5,873 nt of DNA from an uncultured Nitrospirota bacterium (GTDB taxonomy: Bacteria; Nitrospinota; Nitrospinia; SZUA-224): assembly GCA_913009285.1 (NCBI GenBank), contig CAJVYE010000082.1, forward strand, positions 1 through 5,873, in the 5' to 3' direction. How positions within the stretch are numbered: the stretch's first letter is position 1; every line of letters begins with the position of its first letter. The position numbers and the translations under genes are program-made. Positions 1 through 5,873 of this stretch are shown piece after piece. The notes below the pieces were generated by a model. That model searched no databases, was not told the DNA's origin, and saw nothing but the letters and a program-made list of their open reading frames with translations.

Positions 1-1300
1 AAGTAGAGGCATAGGGAATCAGCATCCTGCTGAGCGCTATGCCATTGATGATCGCCCCCATGGCATGTTCACGCACGCCAAAGTGAAAATTCGGACAGCC
101 GAAACTATCTGGCCCAAAATCACAGTATCCCTTGAGATAGGTTCCGGTTGAAGGGGCCAGATCTGCTGAACCACCGACTAACATTCGAAGTTCACTAACA
201 ATTGAATTAAGTATTTTACCTGAAGCCACTCGAGTGGCCATCGATTCACCAGCGGAAAAGACAGGGAGAGAGTTTACCCATTTTGGGGGCAGATGACCGC
301 TGATGGCCCTCTTCAACTCTTCGGCAAGCTCAGGAAACTCGTTGTTATAGGCCTCAAATTTGCTCTGCCACTCTGATGCTGCTTGTTTTCCTCGTTCCAT
401 AACCTCTCTGAAATGTGCCAGGGCCTGGTTTGGAATATAGAACGATTTGTCAGGTGAAAACCCAAACCTCTCTTTTACCACTCGTATTTCCGCCTCTCCC
501 AGGGGTTCACCGTGTGCAGCTGCTGTATCCTGCTTGTTTGGACTGCCGTAAGCGATATGTGTCCTAGCCTTGATCAAGGATGGCTTCCTGGTTTCTTTCT
601 GTGCCATTAAAAGGGCTGAAGCAACCGATTCAATATCATTACCATCGACCTCGATCACCTGCCAACCATACGATTCAAATCTTTTTTGAACATTTTCCGT
701 AAAGGCCAGCTCTGTCGAACCTTCTATGGAGATCCTGTTATCATCGTAAAGATAAATCAGTTTCCCGAGCCTGAGATGACCTGCAAGAGAGGCCGCCTCG
801 GCGGAAACACCTTCCATTAAATCACCATCACCACAAATGGTATAAATAAAATAATCTACTATACTATGCCCTGGACGATTAAAATGATTGGCTAAATATC
901 TCTCAGCAATAGCCATTCCAACTCCATTGGCAAAGCCCTGTCCTAATGGTCCTGTTGTTGTCTCCACCCCTACTGTGTGACCATATTCTGGATGGCCAGG
1001 CGTTTTACTACCCCACTGTCTGAAATTCATGAGCTCTTTTAATGGTAGATCATAACCTGTCAGATGAAGCAGGGAGTAAAGCAAGGCTGATCCGTGTCCT
1101 GCTGAGAGAACGAAACGATCCCGGTTAGGCCAGCCAGGGTTTGCAGGATTATGTTTCATTACCTTTGTCCAGAGTACATACGCCATAACCGCTGCTCCCA
1201 TGGGGAGGCCAGGGTGACCGGATTTGGCCTTTTCCACCATGTCTATTGCCAGAAGGCGGATGGTATTAATACAAAGCTGATCCAACTCCTCATCCTGCAT
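1..1300 (-). CDS. tkt: Transketolase, N-terminal 433 residues (gene runs off left edge)
   Basis: Transketolase is a thiamine-diphosphate enzyme that moves two-carbon ketol units between sugar phosphates in the cytoplasmic pentose phosphate or Calvin-type pathway, and it yields erythrose 4-phosphate for aromatic synthesis. Reading the minus strand from the ATG at 1300 gives 433 open codons with no stop before the edge. Visible family signatures are SAGHG with His69, [16 protein letters not shown] at about 107-122, the ThDP/metal motif GDGDLMEG (157-164) ending near Asn188 in YDDN, His263 in [17 protein letters not shown] (376-384), and [12 protein letters not shown] with Glu411, the equivalent of the E. 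coli catalytic Glu411. The frame enters the pyrimidine-binding domain, so this is a full-length type and not a split N-terminal subunit; roughly 230 residues are missing. The start is supported by TAGGAG (1308-1313 on the minus strand), 7 nt from the ATG. The 5'-UTR contains the 48-bp hairpin. The family assignment is secure; the exact isozyme role is not. Confidence 0.97.
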   Translation of the reverse strand, partial: MQDEELDQLCINTIRLLAIDMVEKAKSGHPGLPMGAAVMAYVLWTKVMKHNPANPGWPNRDRFVLSAGHGSALLYSLLHLTGYDLPLKELMNFRQWGSKTPGHPEYGHTVGVETTTGPLGQGFANGVGMAIAERYLANHFNRPGHSIVDYFIYTICGDGDLMEGVSAEAASLAGHLRLGKLIYLYDDNRISIEGSTELAFTENVQKRFESYGWQVIEVDGNDIESVASALLMAQKETRKPSLIKARTHIAYGSPNKQDTAAAHGEPLGEAEIRVVKERFGFSPDKSFYIPNQALAHFREVMERGKQAASEWQSKFEAYNNEFPELAEELKRAISGHLPPKWVNSLPVFSAGESMATRVASGKILNSIVSELRMLVGGSADLAPSTGTYLKGYCDFGPDSFGCPNFHFGVREHAMGAIINGIALSRMLIPYAST

Positions 1301-1311
1301 AGATCCACTCC

Positions 1312-1359
1312 TATAGATTTCCATATAACAAAGTATAATTTGTTATATGGAAATCTATA
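1312..1359. repeat. 48-bp perfect inverted repeat (21-bp arms, 6-nt loop), MITE-like
   Basis: Positions 1312-1332 are the exact reverse complement of 1339-1359, with the loop GTATAA between them. The outermost bases on both sides are TA, as expected if the element had inserted at a TA dinucleotide. The arm begins TATAGATTTCCATATAAC and aligns with the inverted right end of the 125-bp element at 3291-3415 at about 20 of 24 positions. In the transketolase mRNA it would fold into a long AU-rich hairpin ending immediately before the TAGGAG ribosome binding site. It lacks the GC-rich stem and U-tract of an intrinsic terminator. It could be a collapsed MITE, a cis-regulatory hairpin or a palindromic operator; the sequence alone does not decide. 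Confidence 0.8.
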
Positions 1360-1374
1360 AAAATATGGTAAATT

Positions 1375-1403
1375 TTTTGTCTTGGTAATATAAAGAATAT
1401 AAT
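1375..1403 (+). promoter_or_regulatory. Possible promoter for the ComEC-like lipoprotein gene
   Basis: A perfect -10 hexamer TATAAT lies at 1398-1403. Upstream is only a poor -35 region: TTTTGT at 17-bp spacing, or TTGTCT (1377-1382) at 15-bp spacing. Transcription would begin near 1410 and leave a leader of about 90 nt before the ATG at 1499. The surrounding DNA is very AT-rich, so a chance match is quite possible. No convincing promoter was seen for the divergent transketolase gene. Confidence 0.3.
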
Positions 1404-1498
1404 TCTGAATATCTTTGAATGCAAGCCGTTTTTATCTTATTTATCTGGAAAATGTGCTTGATTTTTTAGTTTCTACACTGATATTATTGTCTTATGCG

Positions 1499-2413
1499 AT
1501 GAAAGAGATAAAGATATTACTTATTATTCTATTCTTCTCTGGATGCCTGCCAATCCCACAACAGAAACGAGCTGCACCAATGGAGATATCTGTTCACTTT
1601 ATTAATGTGGGTCAGGGTGATGCTATATTCATTGACACGGCAAAGGATGATATGCTCATAGATTGTGGGAATAATGGTAAAGGAGGGGTTATACTCGATT
1701 ACCTCCAGGATCTTGGTGTGCAAGATATTAAATACCTTGTCATAACCCACATCCACCCAGATCACATAGGAGGTTGTGATGAGATTTTACGAGGTATAAT
1801 CGTTGACAAGGTTCTCATGGATGGCCAGGGGGATAGATCTGACTCTTACAGGGATGTGATAAAAGAGATAGATATAGAGGAGCTGATTATACCTGAAACA
1901 GGCTATGATTCCTCACTTGATAGTGCCCGTTGGGAGGTATTAAAGGCCAATATTGATTCGAATAATCCAAATGAAAATTCAATAGTGATAAGACTGATCT
2001 ATGGAGATATAGGTTTCCTTTTTACAGGGGACTGTGACGAGGCCTGTGAGGATGAATTTCTTGATGATGATATTGATGTGGAGGTTCTGAAAGTGGCTCA
2101 TCACGGTTGCAAGGATGGGACAGATAATGACTTCCTGCAAAAAACCACACCTGAGATCGCTATTATTCAAGTAGCAGCAATAAACAAATTTGGTAAGCCG
2201 CATCAAGAATGCATTGACCGACTGGAAGCCGCAGGTGTGAAGATATACAGGAATGATCTGAACGGCAACATTATTGTTAAGACTAATGGCAATAAATATA
2301 CAGTGGAGACTACTTTACCCCTTCTTAAACAGAGGTTCAAAGATTCCTTGAATAGCAGAACAAGGGGTGTGCTAGAGTCTATGTCTATTTTTCGGGAAAA
2401 TTCTGGAAATTAA
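1499..2413 (+). CDS. ComEC-like metallo-beta-lactamase-fold hydrolase, probable lipoprotein
   Basis: This 304-residue protein resembles the hydrolase domain found at the C-terminus of ComEC/Rec2 DNA-uptake proteins, but here it stands alone without the membrane channel. Residues 1-16 look like a lipoprotein signal: KEIK, then a hydrophobic run, then FFSGC with Cys16 as the lipidated residue (Phe at -3 is not ideal). The fold signatures follow in order: INVGQGD (35-41), the metal motif HIHPDH (84-89), NSIVIRL (160-166), FTGDCD (175-180), AHHG (200-203), and GKPHQE with His235 where ComEC-like proteins usually have GHPH. The metal ligands therefore appear intact. The domain ends near 270; the last 30 or so residues are basic and polar. 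The frame is open upstream to a TTG at 1415, but the ATG at 1499 puts the signal peptide at the N-terminus. No clear Shine-Dalgarno sequence precedes either. Substrate is unknown; nuclease or phosphodiesterase activity is an inference from the family. Confidence 0.85.
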   Translation: MKEIKILLIILFFSGCLPIPQQKRAAPMEISVHFINVGQGDAIFIDTAKDDMLIDCGNNGKGGVILDYLQDLGVQDIKYLVITHIHPDHIGGCDEILRGIIVDKVLMDGQGDRSDSYRDVIKEIDIEELIIPETGYDSSLDSARWEVLKANIDSNNPNENSIVIRLIYGDIGFLFTGDCDEACEDEFLDDDIDVEVLKVAHHGCKDGTDNDFLQKTTPEIAIIQVAAINKFGKPHQECIDRLEAAGVKIYRNDLNGNIIVKTNGNKYTVETTLPLLKQRFKDSLNSRTRGVLESMSIFRENSGN

Positions 2414-2416
2414 TCG

Positions 2417-2445
2417 TTGCAAATGTGCATTTATTTTAGTATAAT
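2417..2445 (+). promoter_or_regulatory. Sigma70-type promoter for the trp cluster
   Basis: TTGCAA at 2417-2422 and TATAAT at 2440-2445 are separated by exactly 17 bp, the optimal spacing. They lie just after the stop codon of the hydrolase gene and about 60 bp before trpC. Transcription would begin near 2452, giving a leader of about 55 nt. That leader has no open frame with tandem Trp codons and no terminator-like stem, so classical leader-peptide attenuation is not supported. A weak 6-bp inverted pair, TACCAA (2450-2455) and TTGGTA (2482-2487), spans the start region. Confidence 0.6.
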
Positions 2446-2506
2446 TTTTTACCAATTATATTGACTTTTTTGTAGGTTATTTTGGTAGCGAGGGAATATC
2501 TAACTT

Positions 2507-3295
2507 GTGAGCATAGATAAAATCATCCGATTCAAAAAAGAGGAACTAGAAGAAAGAAAAAGACGCCTTCCCCTCTCAGAGTTGAAAAAGAGGATTAGAG
2601 ATTTAAATGAGACAAGGGATTTTATCGGCTCATTAAGTCCTAAAAATGGTAATCATAGACCTAAAACCAGAATCATTGCTGAGATAAAGAGGGCCTCTCC
2701 ATCCATGGGAATCATCAGGGAAGATTTTGATCCAGTTAAGATAGCAAATATCTATGAATCTAATGGGGCTGTGGCTATCTCTATTGTGACAGAGAGAAGC
2801 TTCTTTCAGGGGGAGTTAGCATATCTATCATCTGTTAGAAGATCTACAACAATTCCACTCCTCAGAAAGGATTTTATCTTTGATGAGTATCAGATATATG
2901 AGGGAAGGGTCTTTGGTGCGGATGCCATACTCCTCATTGCTGCCATCATGGAGAAAGAAAAATTAGAGGATCTATCTGGGCTGAGTAATGAGATTGGAAT
3001 GGCCTCACTTGTGGAGATCCATACAGAAAAGGATTTAGAAAATACATTAATAAGTTGTGAAGCTGAGCTCATTGGAATCAATAATAGAAATCTGGATACA
3101 TTTGAGGTAGATATAAATACTACTTTTAGATTGATAAAAGATATCCCGGAGGAGATCCTAATTGTGAGTGAGAGTGGAATTGATAGCAGGGAGGTCATAG
3201 AGAGGCTCAAAAAGGAGGGGGTACATGCCTTTCTTGTGGGAGAGGCTCTTATGAAGGAGGCCGATATTGGTAAGAAGTTAAGGGATTTGTTATAG
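2507..3295 (+). CDS. trpC: Indole-3-glycerol phosphate synthase
   Basis: The enzyme converts carboxyphenylamino-deoxyribulose phosphate to indole-3-glycerol phosphate, with loss of CO2 and water, in the cytoplasm. At 262 residues it is a normal-length, monofunctional (alpha/beta)8 barrel, not a TrpC-TrpF fusion. Family signatures are IIAEIKRASPSMG with Glu59, Lys61 and Ser64, LLRKDFIFDEYQI with the catalytic lysine at 121, SLVEIHTEKDL with Glu170, GINNRNL with Asn192, and VSESGI (220-225), followed by the phosphate-binding FLVGEALM. The start is GTG: a TAA lies two codons upstream in frame, and the N-terminus matches the usual family beginning. The best ribosome binding site is GAGGG at 2490-2494, rather far away at 12 nt. 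It is the first gene of the cluster here; the stop codon TAG lies inside the left end of the 125-bp repeat element. Confidence 0.97.
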   Translation: MSIDKIIRFKKEELEERKRRLPLSELKKRIRDLNETRDFIGSLSPKNGNHRPKTRIIAEIKRASPSMGIIREDFDPVKIANIYESNGAVAISIVTERSFFQGELAYLSSVRRSTTIPLLRKDFIFDEYQIYEGRVFGADAILLIAAIMEKEKLEDLSGLSNEIGMASLVEIHTEKDLENTLISCEAELIGINNRNLDTFEVDINTTFRLIKDIPEEILIVSESGIDSREVIERLKKEGVHAFLVGEALMKEADIGKKLRDLL

Positions 3296-3327
3296 ATTTT
3301 CAAATAATAAATTAAACTGCATTATCA

Positions 3328-3342
3328 GTCGAGATTCTCGAC
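3328..3342. repeat. 15-bp palindrome inside the element
   Basis: GTCGAGA and TCTCGAC are perfect 7-bp inverted arms around a single T. The sequence is clearly more GC-rich than its AT-rich surroundings. It could be a protein-binding dyad or the apical stem of a cruciform formed by the surrounding element. It is not followed by a U-tract, so a terminator is unlikely. Confidence 0.7.
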
Positions 3343-3366
3343 AAAGTATTACTCAGTACAACTTAC

Positions 3367-3395
3367 TTGAATTTTTCCTTTTTTCATTGTGTAAT
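3367..3395 (+). promoter_or_regulatory. Possible outward promoter toward trpF
   Basis: TTGAAT at 3367-3372 and TGTAAT at 3390-3395 are 17 bp apart and lie in the right half of the 125-bp element, pointing toward trpF. If active, it would start transcripts near 3402 and give trpFBA their own promoter independent of trpC. The -10 overlaps the beginning of the right inverted repeat. AT-rich sequence makes chance matches common. Confidence 0.35.
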
Positions 3396-3424
3396 TTATT
3401 ATTTGGAAATCTGTAGGAAAGAAG

Positions 3425-4042
3425 ATGATAAAGGTAAAAATCTGTGGTATAACAAATATAGAAGATGCGATGTATGCGGTGGAATATGGGGCTGATGCAC
3501 TTGGGTTTGTATTCTATAATCGGAGTCCACGTCATGTTACAGAAAAGGTTGCCAAGCAGATCATCTCCCATTTACCACCTTTTATCTTAACCGTAGGTGT
3601 CTTTGTCAATGAAAGTGTGGAAAATATTTCCAAGATAGTAAAAAAATGCGATATAGATATAGTTCAATTACACGGAGATGAGGGGCCAGGTTTTTGTAAA
3701 AAGGTCCGAAAAAGGGTGATTAAGGCTGTCAGGATAAAGAATGTTGAGTCTCTAAAGACCCTATCTCTTTATAAGAATAAGATAAATGCCCTTCTTCTTG
3801 ACAGTTTTAATGAGGAAGTTTATGGTGGAACTGGTAATCGTTTTGACTGGTCCTTGGCCAAGAAGGCAAAAAAGCATGGGAAAATAATATTAGCCGGTGG
3901 ATTAAACATAGAAAATGTATCAAAAGCTGTTAAACTGGTTAAGCCTTACGCTGTGGATGTTAGTAGTGGCGTAGAAGCAGGTCCAGGGAAGAAGGATAAG
4001 AAGAAAGTAAAGAAGTTCATAAAAATGGCGAAAGGATTATAG
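3425..4042 (+). CDS. trpF: Phosphoribosylanthranilate isomerase
   Basis: This enzyme carries out the Amadori rearrangement of phosphoribosyl anthranilate to carboxyphenylamino-deoxyribulose phosphate, the substrate of TrpC. The 205-residue length is typical of a monofunctional (alpha/beta)8 TrpF. Signatures are VKICGIT with the catalytic Cys7, [16 protein letters not shown] (23-38), QLHGDE (81-86), LLLDS with the catalytic Asp126, GGTGNRFDW (134-142), the phosphate-binding LAGGL (156-160), and DVSSGVE (178-184). The C-terminal 20 residues are strikingly lysine-rich but still align with the final helix of the family. The ATG is preceded by AGGAAAG (3415-3421), which begins exactly where the 125-bp element ends. 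trpB follows after 12 bp. Confidence 0.97.
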   Translation: MIKVKICGITNIEDAMYAVEYGADALGFVFYNRSPRHVTEKVAKQIISHLPPFILTVGVFVNESVENISKIVKKCDIDIVQLHGDEGPGFCKKVRKRVIKAVRIKNVESLKTLSLYKNKINALLLDSFNEEVYGGTGNRFDWSLAKKAKKHGKIILAGGLNIENVSKAVKLVKPYAVDVSSGVEAGPGKKDKKKVKKFIKMAKGL

Positions 4043-4054
4043 AAGGGGAAGATT

Positions 4055-5242
4055 ATGCTGCCTGATTCAAAAGGTCATTTTGATATATTTGGTGGAAGGT
4101 ATGTAATAGAGACATTAATGCCTGCCCTGGAGGGGCTTGAATTGGCTTACAGGGATGCCAGAGCGGATAAAGACTTTAATGAAGAGTTAAAATATTATCT
4201 TAAGGAGTATGCAGGAAGACCCACTCCACTTTATTATGCCAGAAGATTAACAGAAAAACTGGGTGGGGCAAGGATCTATTTAAAGAGGGAGGATCTTAAC
4301 CATACCGGTGCACACAAGATAACCAATACTATAGGACAGACTCTTCTGGCTAAAAGGATGAAGAAGCGAAGGGTTATTGCAGAGACAGGCGCTGGGCAGC
4401 ATGGAGTGGCTACAGCTACTGCTGCTGCCCTATTTGGTTTGGAATGCGAGGTATTTATGGGGGAGGAGGATACAGTACGACAAGCACTTAATGTCTTCAG
4501 GATGAGGCTTCTCGGCGCAAAGGTGACACCTGTCTCCTCAGGCACAAGGACGTTAAAGGATGCAACCAATGAGGCTCTTAGGAACTGGATTGCTACAGTC
4601 ATGGACACACATTTTGTTATCGGTTCTGTAGTGGGGCCTCATCCATATCCAATGATCGTTCGGGATTTTCAGACCGTTATAGGCAAGGAAGTGAGGAAAC
4701 AGATATTGAGTAAGGAGGGAAGACTCCCGGATATCTGTGTTGCATGCGTGGGAGGGGGGAGCAATGCAATAGGTCTTTTTTACCCCTTTCAGAATGATAG
4801 GGGTGTCTGCTTTGTAGGTGTTGAGGCAGGAGGAGAGGGACTAGAGACAGAGAAACATGGGGCCTCATTATCAGCAGGGGACCTGGGTGTCCTCCATGGA
4901 AGTATGAGTTATCTCCTTCAGGACGAGGACGGACAGATTAAACCCACTCATTCTGTATCGGCTGGTTTGGATTATCCTGGTGTAGGACCTGAACATAGCT
5001 ATTATAAAGAGACCGGAAGGGCTGAATACGTGACTGTCACTGATAAAGAGGCTCTTGATGCATTTCAGTTGCTCTGTGAAACAGAGGGTATAATCCCTGC
5101 ATTGGAGAGTGCCCATGCCATTGCCTATGTTACCAAATTTGCTTCTGAGATGAATAAGAATAGGGTAGTGATAATCTGTCTTTCTGGTCGTGGAGATAAG
5201 GATGTTGACATGGTAGAGAAGATATTAGAGAGGGCATATTAG
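4055..5242 (+). CDS. trpB: Tryptophan synthase beta subunit
   Basis: TrpB joins indole and L-serine to make L-tryptophan using pyridoxal phosphate, in an alpha2beta2 complex with TrpA that channels indole. The 395 residues match a standard TrpB1. Visible features are FGGRYV near the N-terminus, [12 protein letters not shown] (54-65), HTGAHK with the PLP Schiff-base lysine at 88, AETGAGQHG with Glu110 (109-117), the phosphate-binding GGGSNAIG (233-240), [13 protein letters not shown] (302-314), and SGRGDKD with Ser378 near the PLP ring nitrogen. The residue two after Lys88 is Thr, where Asn is usual (HKITN rather than HKINN); this is a mild variant. AAGGGG at 4043-4048 is a strong ribosome binding site 6 nt from the ATG. 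trpA begins 3 bp after the stop, so the two subunits are probably translationally coupled. Confidence 0.98.
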   Translation: MLPDSKGHFDIFGGRYVIETLMPALEGLELAYRDARADKDFNEELKYYLKEYAGRPTPLYYARRLTEKLGGARIYLKREDLNHTGAHKITNTIGQTLLAKRMKKRRVIAETGAGQHGVATATAAALFGLECEVFMGEEDTVRQALNVFRMRLLGAKVTPVSSGTRTLKDATNEALRNWIATVMDTHFVIGSVVGPHPYPMIVRDFQTVIGKEVRKQILSKEGRLPDICVACVGGGSNAIGLFYPFQNDRGVCFVGVEAGGEGLETEKHGASLSAGDLGVLHGSMSYLLQDEDGQIKPTHSVSAGLDYPGVGPEHSYYKETGRAEYVTVTDKEALDAFQLLCETEGIIPALESAHAIAYVTKFASEMNKNRVVIICLSGRGDKDVDMVEKILERAY

Positions 5243-5245
5243 GCT

Positions 5246-5707
5246 ATGGAGAGATTTGAAAGATTTATAGGAGGAAGAATACAGAAGAGATTTGAGCTTC
5301 TACAGAAGGAAGGTGAGAAGGCATTAATGCCATTTATAACTGCTGGTGATCCTGACCTTGAGGTCACTAAATCACTTCTTCTGGAGATGGAGAGGAGTGG
5401 GGCAGACCTGATAGAAGTAGGTGTTCCTTTTTCTGATCCCCTTGCTGATGGGCCTATTATACAGAAGTCATACCAGAGGGCACTAAAAAAGGGTGTGTCT
5501 TTAAGAAAGATCATTGCACTTATAAAGGATATCAGGGAGGAGATGCGTATTCCTATAATCCTGATGACAGCCTATAATCTATTATATCACTATGGTGAAA
5601 CAGAATTTGTCAGGGATGCTGTATCAGCAGGTATTGATGGAATAATAGTTCCTGATCTCCCTCCTGAGGAGGCAAGATCTCTTATGGATCTGGCTCAGGG
5701 TGCTGGG
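5246..5707 (+). CDS. trpA: Tryptophan synthase alpha subunit, N-terminal 154 residues (cut by adapter)
   Basis: TrpA cleaves indole-3-glycerol phosphate to indole and glyceraldehyde 3-phosphate and passes indole to TrpB. The genuine part has ALMPFITAGDPD (26-37), the catalytic pair Glu57 (IEVGVPF) and Asp68 (DPLADGP), MTAYNLLYHYG (107-117), and GIIVPDLPPEEA (132-143). The family is normally about 260-270 residues, so the later barrel strands and the phosphate-binding loops are absent. The truth ends at Gly154 (5705-5707). The frame stays open to a TAA at 5765-5767 only because of adapter DNA, and that 19-residue tail must not be annotated as protein. The ATG lies 3 bp after the trpB stop, with GAGGG in the end of trpB 11 nt upstream. 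The N-terminus is about 8 residues longer than most homologues. The loss is a sequencing artefact and not evidence of a pseudogene. Confidence 0.95.
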
Positions 5708-5765
5708 AGATCGGAAGAGCGTCGTGTAGGGAAAGAGTGTAGATCTCGGTGGTCGCCGTATCATT
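5708..5765 (-). other. Illumina universal adapter contamination
   Basis: These 58 bases, beginning AGATCGGAAGAGC and ending GTATCATT, are the exact reverse complement of the complete 58-nt Illumina universal/P5 adapter, which begins AATGATACGG. This is read-through from an insert shorter than the read, left untrimmed and assembled into the contig. In the trpA frame it encodes the well-known contaminant peptide SEERRVGKECRSRWSPYH. Genomic sequence ends at 5707. Confidence 0.99.
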
Positions 5766-5873
5766 AAAAAAAAAAAAAAACAAGAGAAAAGCTAGATCGG
5801 AAGAGCTTCGGGTAGGGAAAGATGATCGACCGTACATCAGGCGTCTTGCATCTGTACAGCCTTGTCCATCGTC
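5766..5873. other. Post-adapter junk: poly-A, corrupted second adapter, unplaceable tail
   Basis: Fifteen A's (5766-5780) follow the adapter, as is typical when an Illumina read runs past the end of its template. After a short purine-rich stretch, 5794-5822 repeats the first 29 adapter bases with two substitutions. The next bases, TGATCGACCGTACATC, look like a corrupted form of the adapter's last part with an internal deletion. The final 35 or so bases match nothing I recognise. Nothing here should be treated as genomic. Confidence 0.93.

Larger units (their letters stand above)
3291..3415. mobile_element. MITE-like 125-bp element with 24-bp terminal inverted repeats
   Basis: The left end 3291-3314 and the right end 3392-3415 are inverted repeats matching at 22 of 24 positions; the two differences would be G-U pairs in RNA. 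Both ends carry TA, compatible with a TA target duplication of the kind made by IS630/Tc1-mariner relatives. There is no coding capacity. The interior holds a 15-bp palindrome (3328-3342) and a possible outward promoter. The element fills almost the whole 129-bp gap between trpC and trpF, whereas the other trp gaps are 12 and 3 bp, which suggests insertion into a formerly compact operon. The ends resemble the 48-bp hairpin at 1312-1359. Insertion is an inference; a conserved regulatory RNA structure is the alternative. Confidence 0.6.

Noticed and set aside
1312..1359. Rho-independent terminator between the divergent genes
   Set aside because: The genes on both sides are transcribed away from it, the stem is AT-rich, and no terminator-like U-tract follows a GC stem.
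1151..1360. Small plus-strand gene of 69 codons
   Set aside because: It lies antisense to the well-supported transketolase start and through the hairpin; it has no recognisable features.
1415..1498. Upstream TTG start adding 28 residues to the ComEC-like lipoprotein
   Set aside because: It would place a second hydrophobic stretch before the lipoprotein signal and has no ribosome binding site; the ATG at 1499 gives a coherent signal peptide.
2446..2506. Trp attenuator or leader peptide ahead of trpC
   Set aside because: The leader of about 55 nt has no reading frame with adjacent Trp codons and no terminator stem; only a weak 6-bp dyad (2450-2455 with 2482-2487) is present, which could be chance in AT-rich DNA.
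2890..3303. 137-codon minus-strand frame opposite trpC
   Set aside because: It is a serine- and leucine-rich antisense shadow of conserved trpC sequence with no independent support.
4276..4608. 110-codon minus-strand frame opposite trpB
   Set aside because: It overlaps the most conserved part of TrpB, including the PLP-lysine region, and encodes no recognisable protein.
1..5707. CRISPR array, tRNA, rRNA or defence system
   Set aside because: No regularly spaced repeats, tRNA-like cloverleaf, rRNA sequence or defence-gene signatures were seen; the genes are metabolic apart from one ComEC-like hydrolase.
5708..5767. Novel arginine-rich C-terminal extension on TrpA
   Set aside because: It is encoded by the exact reverse complement of the Illumina adapter; it is contamination and not protein.
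5766..5780. Poly-A tract as a terminator or polyadenylation signal
   Set aside because: It directly follows a complete sequencing adapter and precedes another adapter copy, so it is a read-end artefact.

Overview
The window looks like one end of a contig from an AT-leaning bacterial genome, probably an uncultured environmental organism sequenced on an Illumina platform. The genes are ordinary housekeeping genes. A lipoprotein-type signal on one product suggests a diderm (or at least lipoprotein-making) bacterium. The style of the Trp proteins and transketolase would fit Desulfobacterota or Nitrospirota-like lineages, but that placement is a weak impression and not a demonstration.

Layout: positions 1-1300 on the minus strand hold the first 433 codons of a transketolase that runs off the left edge. 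Positions 1301-1498 are a divergent intergenic region dominated by a perfect 21-bp inverted repeat. On the plus strand, 1499-2413 encodes a stand-alone ComEC-like metallo-beta-lactamase-fold hydrolase with a probable lipoprotein signal. A good sigma70-type promoter at 2417-2445 then starts a tryptophan cluster in the order trpC (2507-3295), trpF (3425-4042), trpB (4055-5242), trpA (from 5246). trpFBA are tightly packed, but trpC and trpF are separated by 129 bp, nearly all of it a 125-bp element with 24-bp terminal inverted repeats. trpE, trpG and trpD are not in the window.

Two things stand out. First, the right end is not genomic. From 5708 to 5765 the sequence is an exact reverse complement of the 58-nt Illumina universal adapter, followed by 15 A's and a second, corrupted adapter copy. 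trpA therefore breaks off after residue 154, and the next 19 codons of its open frame are artefact. Second, the 48-bp hairpin upstream of transketolase and the 125-bp element between trpC and trpF have related ends (about 20 of 24 positions alike). Both are flanked by TA, and both abut the Shine-Dalgarno sequence of the downstream gene. This fits a small non-autonomous repeat (MITE-like) family or a shared 5'-UTR element.

Functionally, transketolase supplies erythrose 4-phosphate for the shikimate pathway. TrpC, TrpF and TrpAB carry out the last steps from phosphoribosyl anthranilate to tryptophan. The hydrolase between them has no evident role in this pathway. I found no previously undescribed multi-gene system; the repeat pair is the best candidate for something new.
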